The notes: generated from the letters alone by a model not told the origin. A DNA stretch of 64,000 nucleotides from Aspidiotus rigidus (GCA_035079385.1 JAVHKY010000075.1:360158-424157); one strand, 5' to 3'; shown: positions 23,111 through 36,494, counted from the stretch's first letter. Made by a program: numbers and translations.

Positions 23111-25800
23111 ACAGGGTGGACCAGAAAGATGTTACCAGTTAAATGGGAGTTTGCGCTAAATCTGTTGTAGCGCGAAAACGCAAAACTTTAGATGTATACT
23201 TCAAATCTACGAAATTTGTATCTCAACTTTATCTTTAATTTGCGCCACATCCGGAGTTTCTACGACTTTTCTGAGCCGAGTTATGGACCAAAATGCGCAG
23301 AAATTTTAGAGCAGGGGTTCCCAAAGTTATGAATTATCGAAAAACAATTTTCCATGATTGAAAGAATCGCGTAATCTTCAAAGTGTTCCCTAATCTGTAG
23401 TAGAATTTAGTGCTGAATCTGAATAAAATTGTTATAAAATTCTTCGAAGCACCAAAATGGGTTAATGGGTCTAAAAAGGGTCAAAATATCCCCAAAATGA
23501 TAACATCGCCTAACCTTCAAAGTTTTTCTCGATTTTGAGATAAAATTTAGCGCTAAATCTGAATAAAATTGTTAAAGAATTCTGCGAACCACCAAAATAG
23601 GTTTATGAGCCCAAACAGGGTCAAAATTTCCTCAAACTGATAAAATCGCCCAACCTTCAAAGTTTTTCTCGATTCTGAGATAAAATTTAGCGCTGAATCT
23701 GAATAAAATTGTTGAGAAATTCTGCGAAGCACCAAAATGGGTTAATGAGACCAAAAAGGGTCAACATTTCTTCAAAACAAACAAAACCGCCTAACCTTCG
23801 AAGTTTTTCTTGATTCTAGGGTAGAATTGTGTGCTGAGTTGAAAAAAAAAAATGTTGAATGCGAAGCACCAAAATGTGTGGAAGTGCCCAAAAACGATCA
23901 CAATTTTACCAATTTGGAAAATCGCTTAGTCTTTCAAATTTCATTTGGTTCTCAAAGAAATCGAGCTTCGCAGGAACAAAGATTGCTCGCGGTGATCGAC
24001 TGAGGCCCTGCGTATGATCGAAGCTGGTAACAGTGTGAAATTCACGTTGTTTCATTAGGCGATGGAGAGCATGGTACTGAGATGCTTGTCTTACATTGTG
24101 AACTCGCAGTGATTAATCGGCCATATTCCTCTAGCAATGGGTCTATGTTGAAACCAGGGATCATTCGCCTGCCTCTGTCATGCACGGGGTCTTGATCGTT
24201 CTCTTACCGCGAGCTCATGACGAAAGTCGAGCTTACCGGTATCGTTCCCTCCTCCGGGTGAAACCCCGAGAAATTTCGGGCGTTCGTCTGCCTCAATAAA
24301 AGACTGAGCTGTAGCTGATCGCTCATCACGAGCAAGACCAAATTTGCGGTATCCTCCCATTGCCTGAATCAAGGAATTTTTGCACTTTGGCCCGCTTCGT
24401 TTATAGGTGGGGCGTCAGTTGATCTCTCATCGCAAGAACGCAACAGAAGACCAACTTTGCGTTCTTTGACTGAAACAACGAGTTTTCGCACTTTTTCCCG
24501 CTTTGATCATACGCAGAGCTCTAGTCGATCTCTCACTGCGAACCTTCAACAGAAGATGCATTTGTCGTCTCCCTCCAATTCCCAAGTGAGGAGTATTTCC
24601 GCAATTTCCTCTTTCGGATCTGTCACCCGACGCTAGTCGTTCTCTCACTCCGCGAGCACTCAACGGCAGACGAACTTGTCGAAATTCCTTCCATCCCCTG
24701 AACCAACAATTTTACAGCAGAATGAGAAAAATTTTTGATTTTTCATTTTGGAGATCATCAAGACCCATTTCAGTATTTTTCTCAGACTCGGCCGAAATTT
24801 TACTTCAGAAATGAAAACCACTCTTGAAGATTACGCAAATTTTTCATCTTGGAGGTTTTGATTCTCTTTGATCCCATCGACCCATTTTGGTGCTCCGAAG
24901 TTTTTTTGAAGCATTTTCTTCGGACTCAGCGCGAAATTCCACTGGAAAATCGAATTAAAATTTGAAAATTGGAACGATTTTCCAATTTGGGGAAATGTTG
25001 ACCTTTTTTGAGCCATTTCACCCATTTCGGTGCTTCAAAGAATTTTAACATTTTTTTCGGACTCAGCGCGAAAGTCCACTTGAAAATCAAATTAAAATTT
25101 CAAAGTTTGAACGATTTTCCAATTTGGAGAAATTTTGGCCCTTTACGGGCCCAATAACCCCTTTTTGGTGCTTCGAAGAACTTTTAAAGCATTTTTTTTC
25201 AGACTCAGCGCGAAATTCTACTTGAAAATTGAATTAAACTTTGAAAGTTCGAACGATTTTCCAATTTGGGGAAATTTTGACCCTTTTGGGGCCCATTAAT
25301 CCATTTCGATACTTCGAAGAATTTTTTAAACCTTTTTTCGGACTCAGCACGAAATCCCACTTTTAAAAATCAAAATACAATTCAAAAGTTTGATCGATTT
25401 TTCAAATTTGGGAAATTTTGACCCTTTTTGGGCCCATCAACCCATTTTAGTGCTTTTTAAAGTTTTGTTACTATTTTTTTCGTTTTCCCCGTCCAAATTC
25501 ACTCAAGAAACAGTAATTTGATTATTAAAAATTTCGAAATTCAGCTCATTACTGTAAATTAACTGATTTTCGAGCCCTATTTTGGGAACCCTGGCGATTT
25601 GGTAAATTCTTGGCACATTTTGGTCCATAACTCGGCTCAGAAAAGTCGTAGAAACTTTGGATATGACGCAAATTAAAGATAAAGTTGACATACAAATTTC
25701 GTAGATTTGAAGTATACATCTAAAGTTTTGCGTTTTCGCGCTACAACAGATTTAGCGCAAACTCCCATTTAACTGGTAACATCTTTCTGGTCCACCCTGT
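23111..25800. mobile_element. Non-autonomous TIR element made of tandem repeats
   Basis: Ends ACAGGGTGGACCAGAAAGAT and its inverse bound about 185-bp terminal inverted repeats (23111-23300 and 25611-25800). Left and right flanks ATAT fit a TA or ATAT duplication. Inside, about 23340-23940 is a direct array with a period of about 125 bp (shared CAAAATGGGTTAATG, AAATTTAGCGCT). About 24720-25480 is the same array inverted. A GC-richer third array fills 24160-24700. No transposase ORF. Confidence 0.8.
24160..24700. repeat. GC-richer tandem array in the palindrome centre
   Basis: About four units of roughly 120 bp share CGATCTCTCACTGCG-like, CAACAGAAGAC-like and TTTTCGCACTTT-like phrases. Composition is clearly richer in GC than the flanking arrays. 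It forms the spacer of the palindrome. Confidence 0.65.
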
Positions 25801-26833
25801 ATATGATAGGAGGGGGACTTAGAAAAACTTCGACTCTCGAGCCATATATATCATAGGAGAGGGACTTAGAAAAATTGATTCTCGAGCTATATATGATAGG
25901 AGAGGGACTTGAAAAAATTTCGATTCTCGAGCTATCATATATAGCTGGAGATTCGAGAAAAATTTAGACTCTCAAACTATATCATACTAGGCTTATAGTA
26001 GGTCTAGGCCTTCTTTATACTAGCTTTATCTAGGTCTAGGCTTTCTTGAATTTTCAATACCGGTACGAAATCACATTTGACTCATAAAATAGGTTCCCTG
26101 CGTTCCTCGTTTAACTTCGTTAAGGAAGCCGTCGTTTTTTTCTGAGTCCCTCTCCTGTCATACATGGCTCGAGAGTCAAAATTTTTCCAAGTTTTTTGCT
26201 GGACGACGCACGGCACACGGCAAATTTCTGAAAAAGCCCCCCATAAGACAGGTTCCCTGTTAAAATTCCGACCTCAGAACTAAATATAATAGGAACCAAA
26301 ATTTTTCTCAATTTTTCGCCGGACGGCACACGGCAAATTTCTCAAAAAAAAAACCATAGAACAGGTTCCCTGATAAAATTTCATCCTCCAAGCTATATAC
26401 GTACAAGAGGAGTCAACATTTTTTACCGGATGGCGCACGACAAATTTCTGAAATAACACCCCCCCCCCCTCCCAACAAAATAAGTTCCCTGTTAATATTC
26501 CAACTTCGAGCTATACATGATGGAGAGGGGGACTTGGAAAAAATTCCTATTCCGAGATTGGCCGAAACGTTGAAAAACTATTCAAATAAAATAAAATTCT
26601 GCGCGGGAAAAGCCTCGTCCTTGCTTCCTTCTCTAATTATATATTATGATTTGTGATAGAAGGAGGACTTAGAAAAATTTGTTCAAGTTTCTAAAGAAGG
26701 TCAAGGTCACTGATGACGTCATCCAGCGTGACAAAAAACGCGTGACCGAATTCCAGGACGATTTTTCCAAGAGTAATCCCCACCTTATAAGGATATAAAA
26801 TCCTAAGAATTTCGATCTCACATGAATCACAAA

Positions 26834-27635
26834 ATTAGAGTAGAGAAAATGTATAAAAATATTCAAATTCACAGATACAAGATTTACTATCGAAGAGGGG
26901 ACGAGGTTCGAACTCTTACTTTTTAGTTTTCATGAAAAGCAAAGTTAAGAATAATTCATTTTGATGATCGTCTTCCCTGCGGATGTCGAAAGGATATCTA
27001 CAAAATTAAACTCTCGGAGACGTGGAGTATGAGGAACCTGAAGAATAAAAAATTTACAGACACGTGAGAATTGAAATCTCTTTGTCACGATGAGAGGGCG
27101 AAAGTTTTTTAATAATCGGAAAGATTTTTAAAATCGTGAAGCCATTTGGGTTCCGAAAGGAAAAACTCGGATAGGTATTCTATCTTGAGGCCACTTTCCA
27201 AATTCTTACAAATATGAAACAGGTTGTTTGTATATGAAGGATGAGGGACCTCGAAATCACAAGCCATAAATAATGGATAAATCAGGAATTTACAGACACG
27301 TAAGAATTTTATCGTCGGCTGGCTTCGAAAAGATTGACTTTTTATTAACGCGAGGTGACAAAAAGATTTCAATTCTCACGTGTCTGTAAATTTTTTATTC
27401 TTCAGGTTCCTCGCACTCCACGTCTCCGAAAGTTTAATTTTGTAGATATCCTTGAGGTATTAATTTTTTTAGATTTCGACATCCGCAGGGAAGACGATCA
27501 TCAAAAAGAATTATTCTTAACTTCGCTTTTCATACAAACTAAAAACTAAGAGCTCGAACCTCATCCCATCTTCGATAGACTGTACATCTTGTATCCGTGA
27601 ATTTGAATATTTTTATACATTTTCTGTACTCTAAT
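26834..27635. repeat. Second long inverted repeat, arms 257 and 281 bp
   Basis: 26834-27090 is inverted at 27355-27635, sharing for example AATTTACAGACACGTGAGAA and GGAAGACGATCATCAAAA. The right arm has about 23 extra bases near 27458-27480. The spacer is about 265 bp. No ORF or target duplication seen. Confidence 0.8.
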
Positions 27636-28019
27636 GTCAGAAATGATATTGAAAAGTCGGCTATTGATACAAGTTCCTGAACGAAAATAGGTATCATGTT
27701 GTCCACGTTGTGAATTCTGATGGGTAAGATATTAATGACAAATTTCGCGAAACTGAAATGCGGTGAAATATTCTGAGAATAGATCGAGGGCAATGATTAT
27801 CACTTTTTTTTTTGATGAGAAAAAAAAAACTAGACGAAAAATAAGAGTTCGCTTTCAATATCAGTTTTCCTAATTTGATAGCAACCTTCAGCAGGTAATC
27901 GATTTTATTTTATGGTTTATGATCGTACTTTCCACACATTTTCTTTCTTTCCTTTTTTTTTTTTTTTTTTTTCAGTGTAGAACACATTATTCGCGTTCAG
28001 TCGCAGTTGGCAACAATGT

Positions 28020-28703
28020 TTTTTTTACATCGGTATGACGAAGAAAACGGCGAGCGGGTAGCTACGAATTAGTCAGAACAAATATAATTATCAAAATGTC
28101 TGCGGTCAACTGAAGTCGGTTCGTGTCGCAGCCAATTCTGTCCTTTCGCTGTGCTGTTGGTTAGGGGAGACGTTCGGTCCCTGTGCCAGTGCTGTCGCGT
28201 ACCGTACGTCCTTTGCTCCGTACGAGCGACTACTGTCATTGCCACTCGTTTTGTCGGTACTATCGTCATCAGTCTTTTCTTTGTGGCCTTTTGTAATGGT
28301 GAAGGAAGAAAAAAAAATCTTTTACTCGCTTTTAATTTGAAATTTTGAAACGTCAAAAGCCGCGCCAAACTAACTCGATTCGTCCGGACAATAATGTGTC
28401 GTCGACTCGCGATTGTGCGAATTGGTGTATAGTTGGAGTTTTGTTGCGTCATTTGGGTATAATAACGGTGAAAAGTGGTCGAAGATTGTCTCTTCTATGT
28501 CCACGGTATTTGAAATACGAGAATCTTGAGCGTTTCCCAAAATAAATAATTTAAAAAATGTTTCGGCGTTATTTTTTCTAGTGCACGTCTCGAGATCGCT
28601 ATTTAATCGTGAAATTTTTGTGCTTTCTTTTGTGGTAGAGAAATTTCGGCGACGAGCATTTATAAAGTTGTGAAGTTAATCGCGCGGTAGCATCGCCTCG
28701 GCT
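28020..28703 (+). promoter_or_regulatory. CpG-rich candidate promoter and 5' UTR exon
   Basis: CG dinucleotides are frequent here (for example TCGCGTACCGTACG, GTCGTCGACTCGCG) against a CpG-poor surrounding. A good donor CAA|GTGAGT follows at 28702-28709. ORFs inside are short. A non-coding first exon of a plus-strand gene is a reasonable reading, but no downstream exon could be linked to it. Confidence 0.3.
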
Positions 28704-31700
28704 CAAGTGAGTACAGTCAATCGGCTGCCAAAATGTTCCTTGTACTAGACCACCAACCCTGCGAAATGCACCCTGTACTGTGGTTCGGTTTTGGATCGAA
28801 TTGGTTCCCTGGGGTTTTTGAACTTTTCTGGTCTGAAAGACTGTTAGACACTATGCTATCTCTTTTTATTGAACTAAAACATGGAGTTTTCCCTGGGTGT
28901 AAAAAAGCTAACACTTTGATTTTCAACTGATGGTGGTAGCCCTCATGTGCTTATATGAATATTTGATTGAAGGACGATAAAGATTCTTCAAGTCAATTCA
29001 AATTCTGCCGTAGAACATGATCTAGCACGTCTTCATGCGCGTATGAGCTGTATACGCTTACAGTTCTTTGTTTTTTCACTTGAAATGATGGAAAACTTTG
29101 TGAACAAGGTCGAAGAACTTCAAAACGTGCTCACTATTCGAATGTCATAGAAATTGGCTAACACTCTGCAAATATAGCGACGTCTCAAACGTATATTTTT
29201 CACGTGGGACGCAATCTCTCTTTTCACACGAACCTCATTATGAACTATCACAATCTCCGAACAGTTTGCAGACTGTACCTCAACGGACCTCGTTAGGAAC
29301 AATTAATACGGTGGTTTAGTGGCTGAGGGATGATAATTTCTTCATTATGTTTCATATTTCACGAATAATTTTTTTTTAATAAATTTATCTCCCACTCCAT
29401 GCTCCATATTCATTAGCTCAGCGAAGGAGCGGGGGTTGTAATAATTGTTTTCGAAACCCATAACAAAGAAAATCTACAAAATACTTTTAAAATATTTTTG
29501 TTGCATGTTTCATCCGGAGACCGCAGACAATAATAAAATAAAATGAAGAACACTGAAATAAAATAACAGTAATAATTGAAATAGGGCAATGAAAGATAAA
29601 AATATGAAATAACTCTAATACAAAATAAATAAAGAAAAAATTAGGTCTAACAGGAAAATAGAATGAACAAAAAAAAGGATAAGTTGGCAATTTTTTTCCT
29701 GGACTTTAAACGCGTATTACAAAATGATATACTCTGTGTCAAACAGCCTCTGGAAAGATCCAAAAGGCTGAGAGATCCCTAACTGAAATCTTGAGATTCC
29801 TATCACTCACCTCCTATTTCCTTCAACACTGTCTAGTTAAAGTCTGCTCAACCATCAAAACGTTACGGATCCCTACAGAGCAGTTCTGATTTTTTTTGAA
29901 CATTCTTACTTCGGTAAAAATTTCTTCCCAGATGAACATCCAGCTAACCTGACATTCGACTTCTTCTATCTTTTAAATGTGTTACCTTTTGCACCTCCAA
30001 TCGGCGAGCACTGCTTCAGTCGAGTCTTTCCTAATAATTTAACTCGGTAATTCTGACTCTTCACAATGGTCAGAGTGTTCAATAGACGATGACTAGTTGT
30101 TGATTTTTTTTCTCTGAGACATTATGCCGGCTATCATTACAAGCTTAGTTATAACGTTGTGCAAGTTTAACATGCCCTATCTAGTACCAGGGAAGAAAAA
30201 TTTATGTCGTTCAAACTTTTGAGAACGATTGCTGAGCCATCCTATTGATTCATCACTAGCTAGGCAAAGTATTGTTCTAGCAGATTTACTTACAGTTAGA
30301 CCTAAGTTGAGCTGGGTGCAGGAAAATTCCCAGGATAGTTGAAGTTTATGAGAGAAGGGCAGGTGAAGAAGTGAGAGACAGATAAATTCTCAGTTTGGCA
30401 GTGTCGGTATAAGGGATGGACAGAGTGTCCAAGGATAAGGAGGGAGTGAGTTCGGCGAGTATGTTCAATTCTTAGTCGAGTTACAACTATTTCTCCGCGG
30501 CGTGAGGAACGGATTGAAGAGGAACAGGGGGTCGAGTATTTTTCAATATGAACGAAGTTTGTTGCAGGGTTGAGAAGATCACAGGTTGTGCCATGATGAG
30601 GTGATTTGTGAACGATAGAATGATCTTAAGTCATAGGCCGTTGAAGGGGAGCGATCAGTGATTGAGGGAACAAGCATGACTTGCTTAGCAGCCATGTCCA
30701 CTGCGTCATGTTTCAGTGAACCGATGTGACCAGGGATCGAGAGGAAAGCAATTGAAGACAGGCAGGGAAAATATTGAGGTGTGCAGGACTATGAGAATGC
30801 GCGTACGATAGGATTGGAAGAGTAAGAGTTTTGCATGGCTTGGAGAGAGGAGAGAGAGTGATTTTGACACGTGTGCCGATTTATAGGAAGAGCCTCTTTA
30901 AACACATAAATCGATAAATGGCAGTTGCAAAAATATTTGAGTTGATTTTACTTTCACCACTTAGGGGCGAGGTTCTTCTGAGTCTTCAAATACTGACTAG
31001 ATCGACCGAACACTAAAAAAGATAATTGAACTGAAAATCAACTGGTCCAGCTTCACAATGCTCCTGTATATACGAGACAAGGACTGCGAGCGCAAATCGC
31101 TGCCGCAGATTTTCGTAGTCGTCTCTCATTCAGTCGCCCTTCAACCCAATCATTCTTGCTTTTCGATTAAAATATTGTCAGAATGTTTGTTTTTGTTTTT
31201 TCAAGTCAGAGTATGACATGGCACAGCCCTCGGTCAAAAATCATTGGACGTCAGGAAAAAGAATATTTTGGCAATTAGACTCATGAGTAAAGATGATGGT
31301 GAAAGACTCGTCTCCTGCAATATGACGTAGGTCGATTGGTCTGATCATAGAGAAGTTTCCTGAAAAGGATAAAGGAAAATAGTCCCGCAGATAGTCGTGG
31401 AACCGAGAGGCACGCCGAACAGACATCTGAGTACCCGGCAAATGGCCCTTTAATTATGACCCTCCAGTGTTTGGCTCAATTGACAAATTATCGACCTACA
31501 CTGAGTCTCTGCTGTTGTAAATTTTTGGTAGCGCCACTAGTTCTAGAAGCTATGATAAATTAATAAATGTGTATTTCCCCGGAATTATTCTAATTTACGT
31601 ACCTATCCAGTTTTTTCGTAGTCGTAAGAGACAAGCATCTTGTACCATAAGCACTAATCTAGCGTTCTTATCGAATACTAAATACTTCCGTGGTATTTTA

Positions 31701-31830
31701 TGCAGAGTTCTTACAAACTCCAAATTTTTTGTACTCTTGAGATACTTTCAAGGCGACTAGTCTTAATACAAACGTAAAATATCCGTATTATGGTGCTTAT
31801 ACATATTATCAGAAAAAATACTCGAGTATT
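28704..31830. other. No gene recognised
   Basis: A 66-codon plus-strand ORF (28733-28930) starts just after the candidate donor but shows no recognisable domain. The rest is AT-rich, non-repetitive sequence. Confidence 0.4.
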
Positions 31831-31831
31831 T

Positions 31832-32041
31832 TCAAACACAGGGAAAAAACGTTTTCCTTTCATTTCTTGTTGCTTTATTTTCTAGAGGGTCATTTCTAAT
31901 AGGCTTCAGTGTTGTAATACTGCTTGACGAACTTTCATAATACACATTATGATAATTAGGGGCGTTGGTAATAGATTCATAACCTTGCTTCTTGATCATT
32001 CTATCTTTCTCTCTCTCTGTCGTTTCGCTTTTGTGGCTGCC
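31832..32041 (-). CDS. Possible terminal coding exon, unknown gene
   Basis: An acceptor CCTTATAG is followed by an open frame of about 69 codons to TGA. It is polar, with KSETTEREKDRMIKKQGYES and a five-Ser run, like a cytosolic tail. No upstream exon could be joined and no family is recognised. It could be chance. Confidence 0.25.
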   Translation of the reverse strand, partial: GSHKSETTEREKDRMIKKQGYESITNAPNYHNVYYESSSSSITTLKPIRNDPLENKATRNERKTFFPCV

Positions 32042-32095
32042 TATAAGGTCTGAATGAAAGGACTTGTACATTAAGAATTGATGTCGTGAGCACAT

Positions 32096-34980
32096 GGTCC
32101 GAAGCTATTATCTAACCCACAAATTTTTGTCGATTATTAAGTGATCAAATCGAGGACAAATTATTTACGAAACAATTTCCTCGGTTCAAGGTCACTACCA
32201 TGCTATCCCTTACGATATTTTAGTCCTTTTTATTCTTTCAATTTTCTCTACCCTATCGGTGAACGGAAGGCTACATCGCATCGTCGAGGAAATTTTGGGC
32301 AGCGTAGCCGACACAAATTATACCTTATTACGTTTCAAATTTGACCTTTAAATTAACCTTTATCGGAAATCCATGAAATTTTGATGTCATTTTTAACTTG
32401 TTTCTGAAAATTACCTGCACGTTTAAATTACAAGGACTATTTTAGGTACTGATGTTTCCGAGAGATACCGAGTCTCCTCGTTTGTTTAGAAAATATGGAA
32501 TTGTCGTCAGTCGTCATTTTTTTTAAATTTATTATTAATGTCGATGACGGTAAATCATCAGATCAATTCTTCCAGAGAATTCGGTCAGAAGAAAATTAGA
32601 ATTGTATGAGAATAAAATACAACAGCGCCGACTAGTTAGAAACAATCGGTAGTTTCTTAAGATGGGAAGTTATTGAAAAGTGAGAGCGAAAATACTGAAA
32701 AGCGGAACAAATGTCAAAAAAGCAAGAAGCAGAAGTTTTTCATTTTTTGCGCTCTTTTGTTTCGCTTAATGAATTTCGAAGGTTTTTCAGTACCATTAAA
32801 AATAATAAACTAGGAAAAAGAGTTTCTTGTATGAATGTCAGAAATAGGTACTAAATCGAATTTCAAAAATTGTTTTTCAATTTTTTTAGATGTTTCATGT
32901 CTTTACTGAGCCTCTACCCCCAATTTTAAATTCTGAGAGTGCCCCCCCCCCCTCATTCACTCTCATCTTTCCGTTGGTGATTCAGAAATCTGCGAGTACA
33001 ACCCCTCTCATAGTATACTAAACGTTGATCAACTTGAGGGACTTGAAAAATTTCGACTATCGAGGCGAAGCTACCAAGGTTTGGGCTATATGCTGTGGCT
33101 AAAGTGAGGTAAAAGCATGGACCAACATGAATTGAAGGTAAACGATAAAAAGACACGAGACATGATCCTCTCTACTTCGGGGAAAGTCTGTTTGAACTCC
33201 CAACTAATAATCAGAGTTGCAAGCGATTAGGGGAATAGTGAGAGTAAAATTTTTCAAAATTATAATATTTTTTAAACTTCGAGCTCATAATTTTTCCCAA
33301 ATGTTTGAATTTTTTCTGAATATATGTACAAACGTATATTAGAAGGGAGAGGTTCGGTGCTACGCGTTATCCTCATTCTCTGCACGTACGCTATAAAAAC
33401 TTGTAGGAAATACTGGAGGAGGGTAGTTGAAGCTCATTTAGTACATATATAAAATGATACTTTCGTATACTACCAGGCTATACAACTTGTAATAGGCAAA
33501 AAGCTACTAGAGGAGAAGGTTCTGACACGTGCTACCCCTATCTTTCACTCGTAGGCTGTACAAATTTTAACAGGCTAAAATCTATTGATGAAGAGAGGGA
33601 GGAGAGTGAAGCTAGTTTCATTACTTGTCTTCTTCTTTTCCCACCAATTTCACTTTATTCTCTTTCACCTTCTCTCACAAGAACGACTCCCTGACCCAAT
33701 GAAGTATCATTTTTATTTTTTCGTATCAGCAGAAAGTAATTTTTACCAAAACTGAGGTTTTTAACGATGCAGCCAGGGTTATGGTAAAACTGCGGCGTTC
33801 TGTCTTCAAAACTTTTTGCGACAACATCCCTTTTAAAAAGATCCTCCGTTACCCGACTTACACTCACACATTATATACTTATCTAGATCTCTCAAAATAT
33901 TTATTAGAAGTTGAAGAAGCATCGAAGAAGAGAAGAAAAAGAGCCACATTCTCCAATCGGAGGTTTCCTAGGCTCCATTGTAATTTAATATTCCTATTGT
34001 CTTAGGTGTTTCCCTTATTTCGCGTAAAAATTCGAAATTGTACCAACCGCGGACGGATATTCACACCACACGAACATGAACGTATGTTCGAGAACACGAA
34101 TTGGCAAGTTGAGTAATTTTTGTTTAAAAATGGCTACAGATGCAAACGAAATTTCTCCTAGAAATTGAATGCAATTACGTAATCTACAGATCAGAAACCC
34201 CAAAATGTTTCCTTTTAACAATACCTCTCTCATAACTCGTCGCTTTTCGTCGTCTACGAGCGAACACGTACGTCATAAGCTGAACGAAAGCTATGTCTGA
34301 CACACGCCCGAAAATTTTCGTTTCAAAATTATTTTGTATGTCTACGAGTCTGTTGCATTCGGAAGGGAGACTAGAATACCTCTCGGGAAGCGAGACTCGA
34401 ATGAATGAAACTAGAGAGTGACAAAGAGACCGGCGTATTTTGTACGTAATTGCAAAGAAGCTGTAGAGAGTCCAATACGTGGACTAGGGCCAAAATAGTA
34501 ATATACCGTATTTGAGTCTCACTTATTAATATAGTATGTGTTAGTGTTTCGTTATCTTATTATTAAATTCTATATGTATGTTACTGGGTATGGTTAATAA
34601 GAAGAGCACTTTGGCTGCTGTTAAAAATAATATTATGGCATCATTGAAGATTCTCTTTATTACATGTATAAGCTAGACTGTAGACCTATACGTGTATTAT
34701 ACGTGAAGAGAGCAATTTGTATGGAGTAAAGTTTTATTATTTTTCGAAGTATTATATTTCTATTTTATGTGCGAATTTACAAGTATACATTTCATTCTTT
34801 TCGTAAGTCATCCTCACAAGCCTCGAACAGTACAAGAAATATTTCAGGAAATTATGAGTGTCAAAAGAACACCGGTACACGTTTTCGGATTCATAATAGT
34901 AGAAATATCAGGGGAAGTTTCATTTGCAATACAATTGAGAAAATGAAAAAATTTCTCCACTCGAGGGAAAATATTGAATT
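32096..34980. other. No gene recognised
   Basis: The interval contains diverged phrases of the dispersed GACTTGAAAAATTTCGACT repeat around 33030-33065, and repeated ..GGCTATACAA-CTTG.. blocks at 33380-33580. Nothing else is supported. Confidence 0.45.
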
Positions 34981-35009
34981 ATTTCCACGTTTTTGGTCGA
35001 CATAAGCTG

Positions 35010-36000
35010 TGCTCGCTCTAGCCACCCTATTCTAGCCTAGTGTATTATATAATCGCAAAGAGGCTAACCTATGGACACGGAGGCATTCAGCCTGCTGCCC
35101 TAGCCTTTCTACTAGAGGATACGGATAATTATAATCATACGAGGATTGAATGTAGTGTTCTAGCCTTGGTATAGGAGGGACAAAATTACGGTGTGAATTA
35201 GAAGTGGACGGGTAATATCTTTTGCTCTTTTTTAGCGTATCAAATCGTCTCCTCAGTACTTACACGACTGCCCTATGAACCGCATCGACTTGAAATCGAC
35301 GTCGACAATGAGTCGACTTCTAGTCGATGCGATCGACATCAAGGCGGAACTACCTATATGTTGTCTACGAAAAGTCGACGTTAAATCGACGATCGACACG
35401 GTTCATCGGGTGGCGACTCCATGTATTGACATGTTTCATGTCTTTGCTCTGGCCTGAATTTCGAAATTTGCGTGCGTGCGTGCGTGCAGATGACCTTGGA
35501 ACTTGTGATTTTTTCTCTGAGCCCGTGCATGCGTGCAATACTAGCTTAGTATACTAGACTAGGCTCAATTATACTAGCCCCAATGTACATTATACTAGCC
35601 TAGTATACTAGCTAAGCTATACTATTGGACATTTTATACTGGGGTGATACTAGGCCCAAACCTCCTTTATTCTAGCTTCATACTTGGTCTACGCTTCTTT
35701 TATAATAAGAGGTCTGTAGTAGCAGTTTATACTAGCTACCACTATTATACTGGGTATAATAAACTATGTAATCAGCTGTGACCCCGAAATCCTATGCAGT
35801 AAACTACTATACTAGCATTAACTATATCCCAATTCCCCATTGAACTGGGCCTAACATTTTATAGGCCCAATATACAGTAAACTAGATCAACAAGGAGGTA
35901 GGTCTAAGCCTCCTTCATACTATGCTTAAACAAGTCTTATGCTGAACCGAGACAGGGCCCAAGGAAGAGGGCGAACGAGCGGAGCGAGTGAGCCCCACAA
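35010..36000. repeat. TAGCCTAGTATAC-type degenerate repeat region
   Basis: Dozens of overlapping TACTAG, TAGCCTAG and CTATACT words occur, densest at 35530-35900. The same vocabulary recurs at 42955-43195, 53365-53780, 58035-58170 and inside the palindrome arms. No regular period. Confidence 0.6.
35275..35406. repeat. TCGA-rich foldback, 132 bp
   Basis: ATGAACCG at 35275 and CGGTTCAT at 35399-35406 are inverted. Between them ATCGAC or GTCGAT occurs about ten times, on both strands. No target duplication seen. Confidence 0.6.
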
Positions 36001-36494
36001 AAGCTGATAGCTCAAAAAATATTTCTCATACTAGATTCAAGAGACAACAAAATATTTCTCATACAAGACCTATACGACGCCAAGAAAGGTAAGAGGAGAT
36101 TTAATTAATTTGAATATTGAATAAATCAACCTGATAGCCAACCTTGACCTTGACACTTGGAAGAATTTCTGCTCTACCCTCCCACTGTAGTTCCGTTGAC
36201 TGACCCCTACCCTAATACGTATAGTAGACCTGAAGTGGCATAAGAAGGCTAGCCTTTCTTCAAGCTAATTCTTGGAATTGGGAAAGCTGGCCTCTCCTTG
36301 TATACTAAAGAACCCCTTCCCTGGTTACCTTTATTATACAAGACCTTCATACCAGACTTATGCTAAACCAAGGAAGCGCCCGCGAAAGCCAATCGCCCAA
36401 AATATTTCATATCAGATTTCACGCAAGCTGAAGTGTGATAGCCCAAAATGTATCTTATCAGACTTTTGTTCCACGAAAATAGCTCGAAATATTT

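Larger units (their letters stand above)
22545..26300. repeat. 3.7-kb nested palindrome
   Basis: The outer arms (about 22555-22900 and 25905-26290) are inverted copies of a dispersed repeat containing AACAGGGAACCTGTT, ATGGGGGGCTTTTT and CCTAGACCTACT. Between them is a TIR element (23111-25800) whose own halves are inverted tandem-repeat arrays. Almost the whole interval could fold back on itself. No coding potential. Confidence 0.85.

Noticed and set aside
28069..28452. Minus-strand ORF of 127 codons in the CpG-rich block
   Set aside because: It has basic, Arg/Thr-rich composition without a domain. Fewer stops in GC-richer DNA explain its length.
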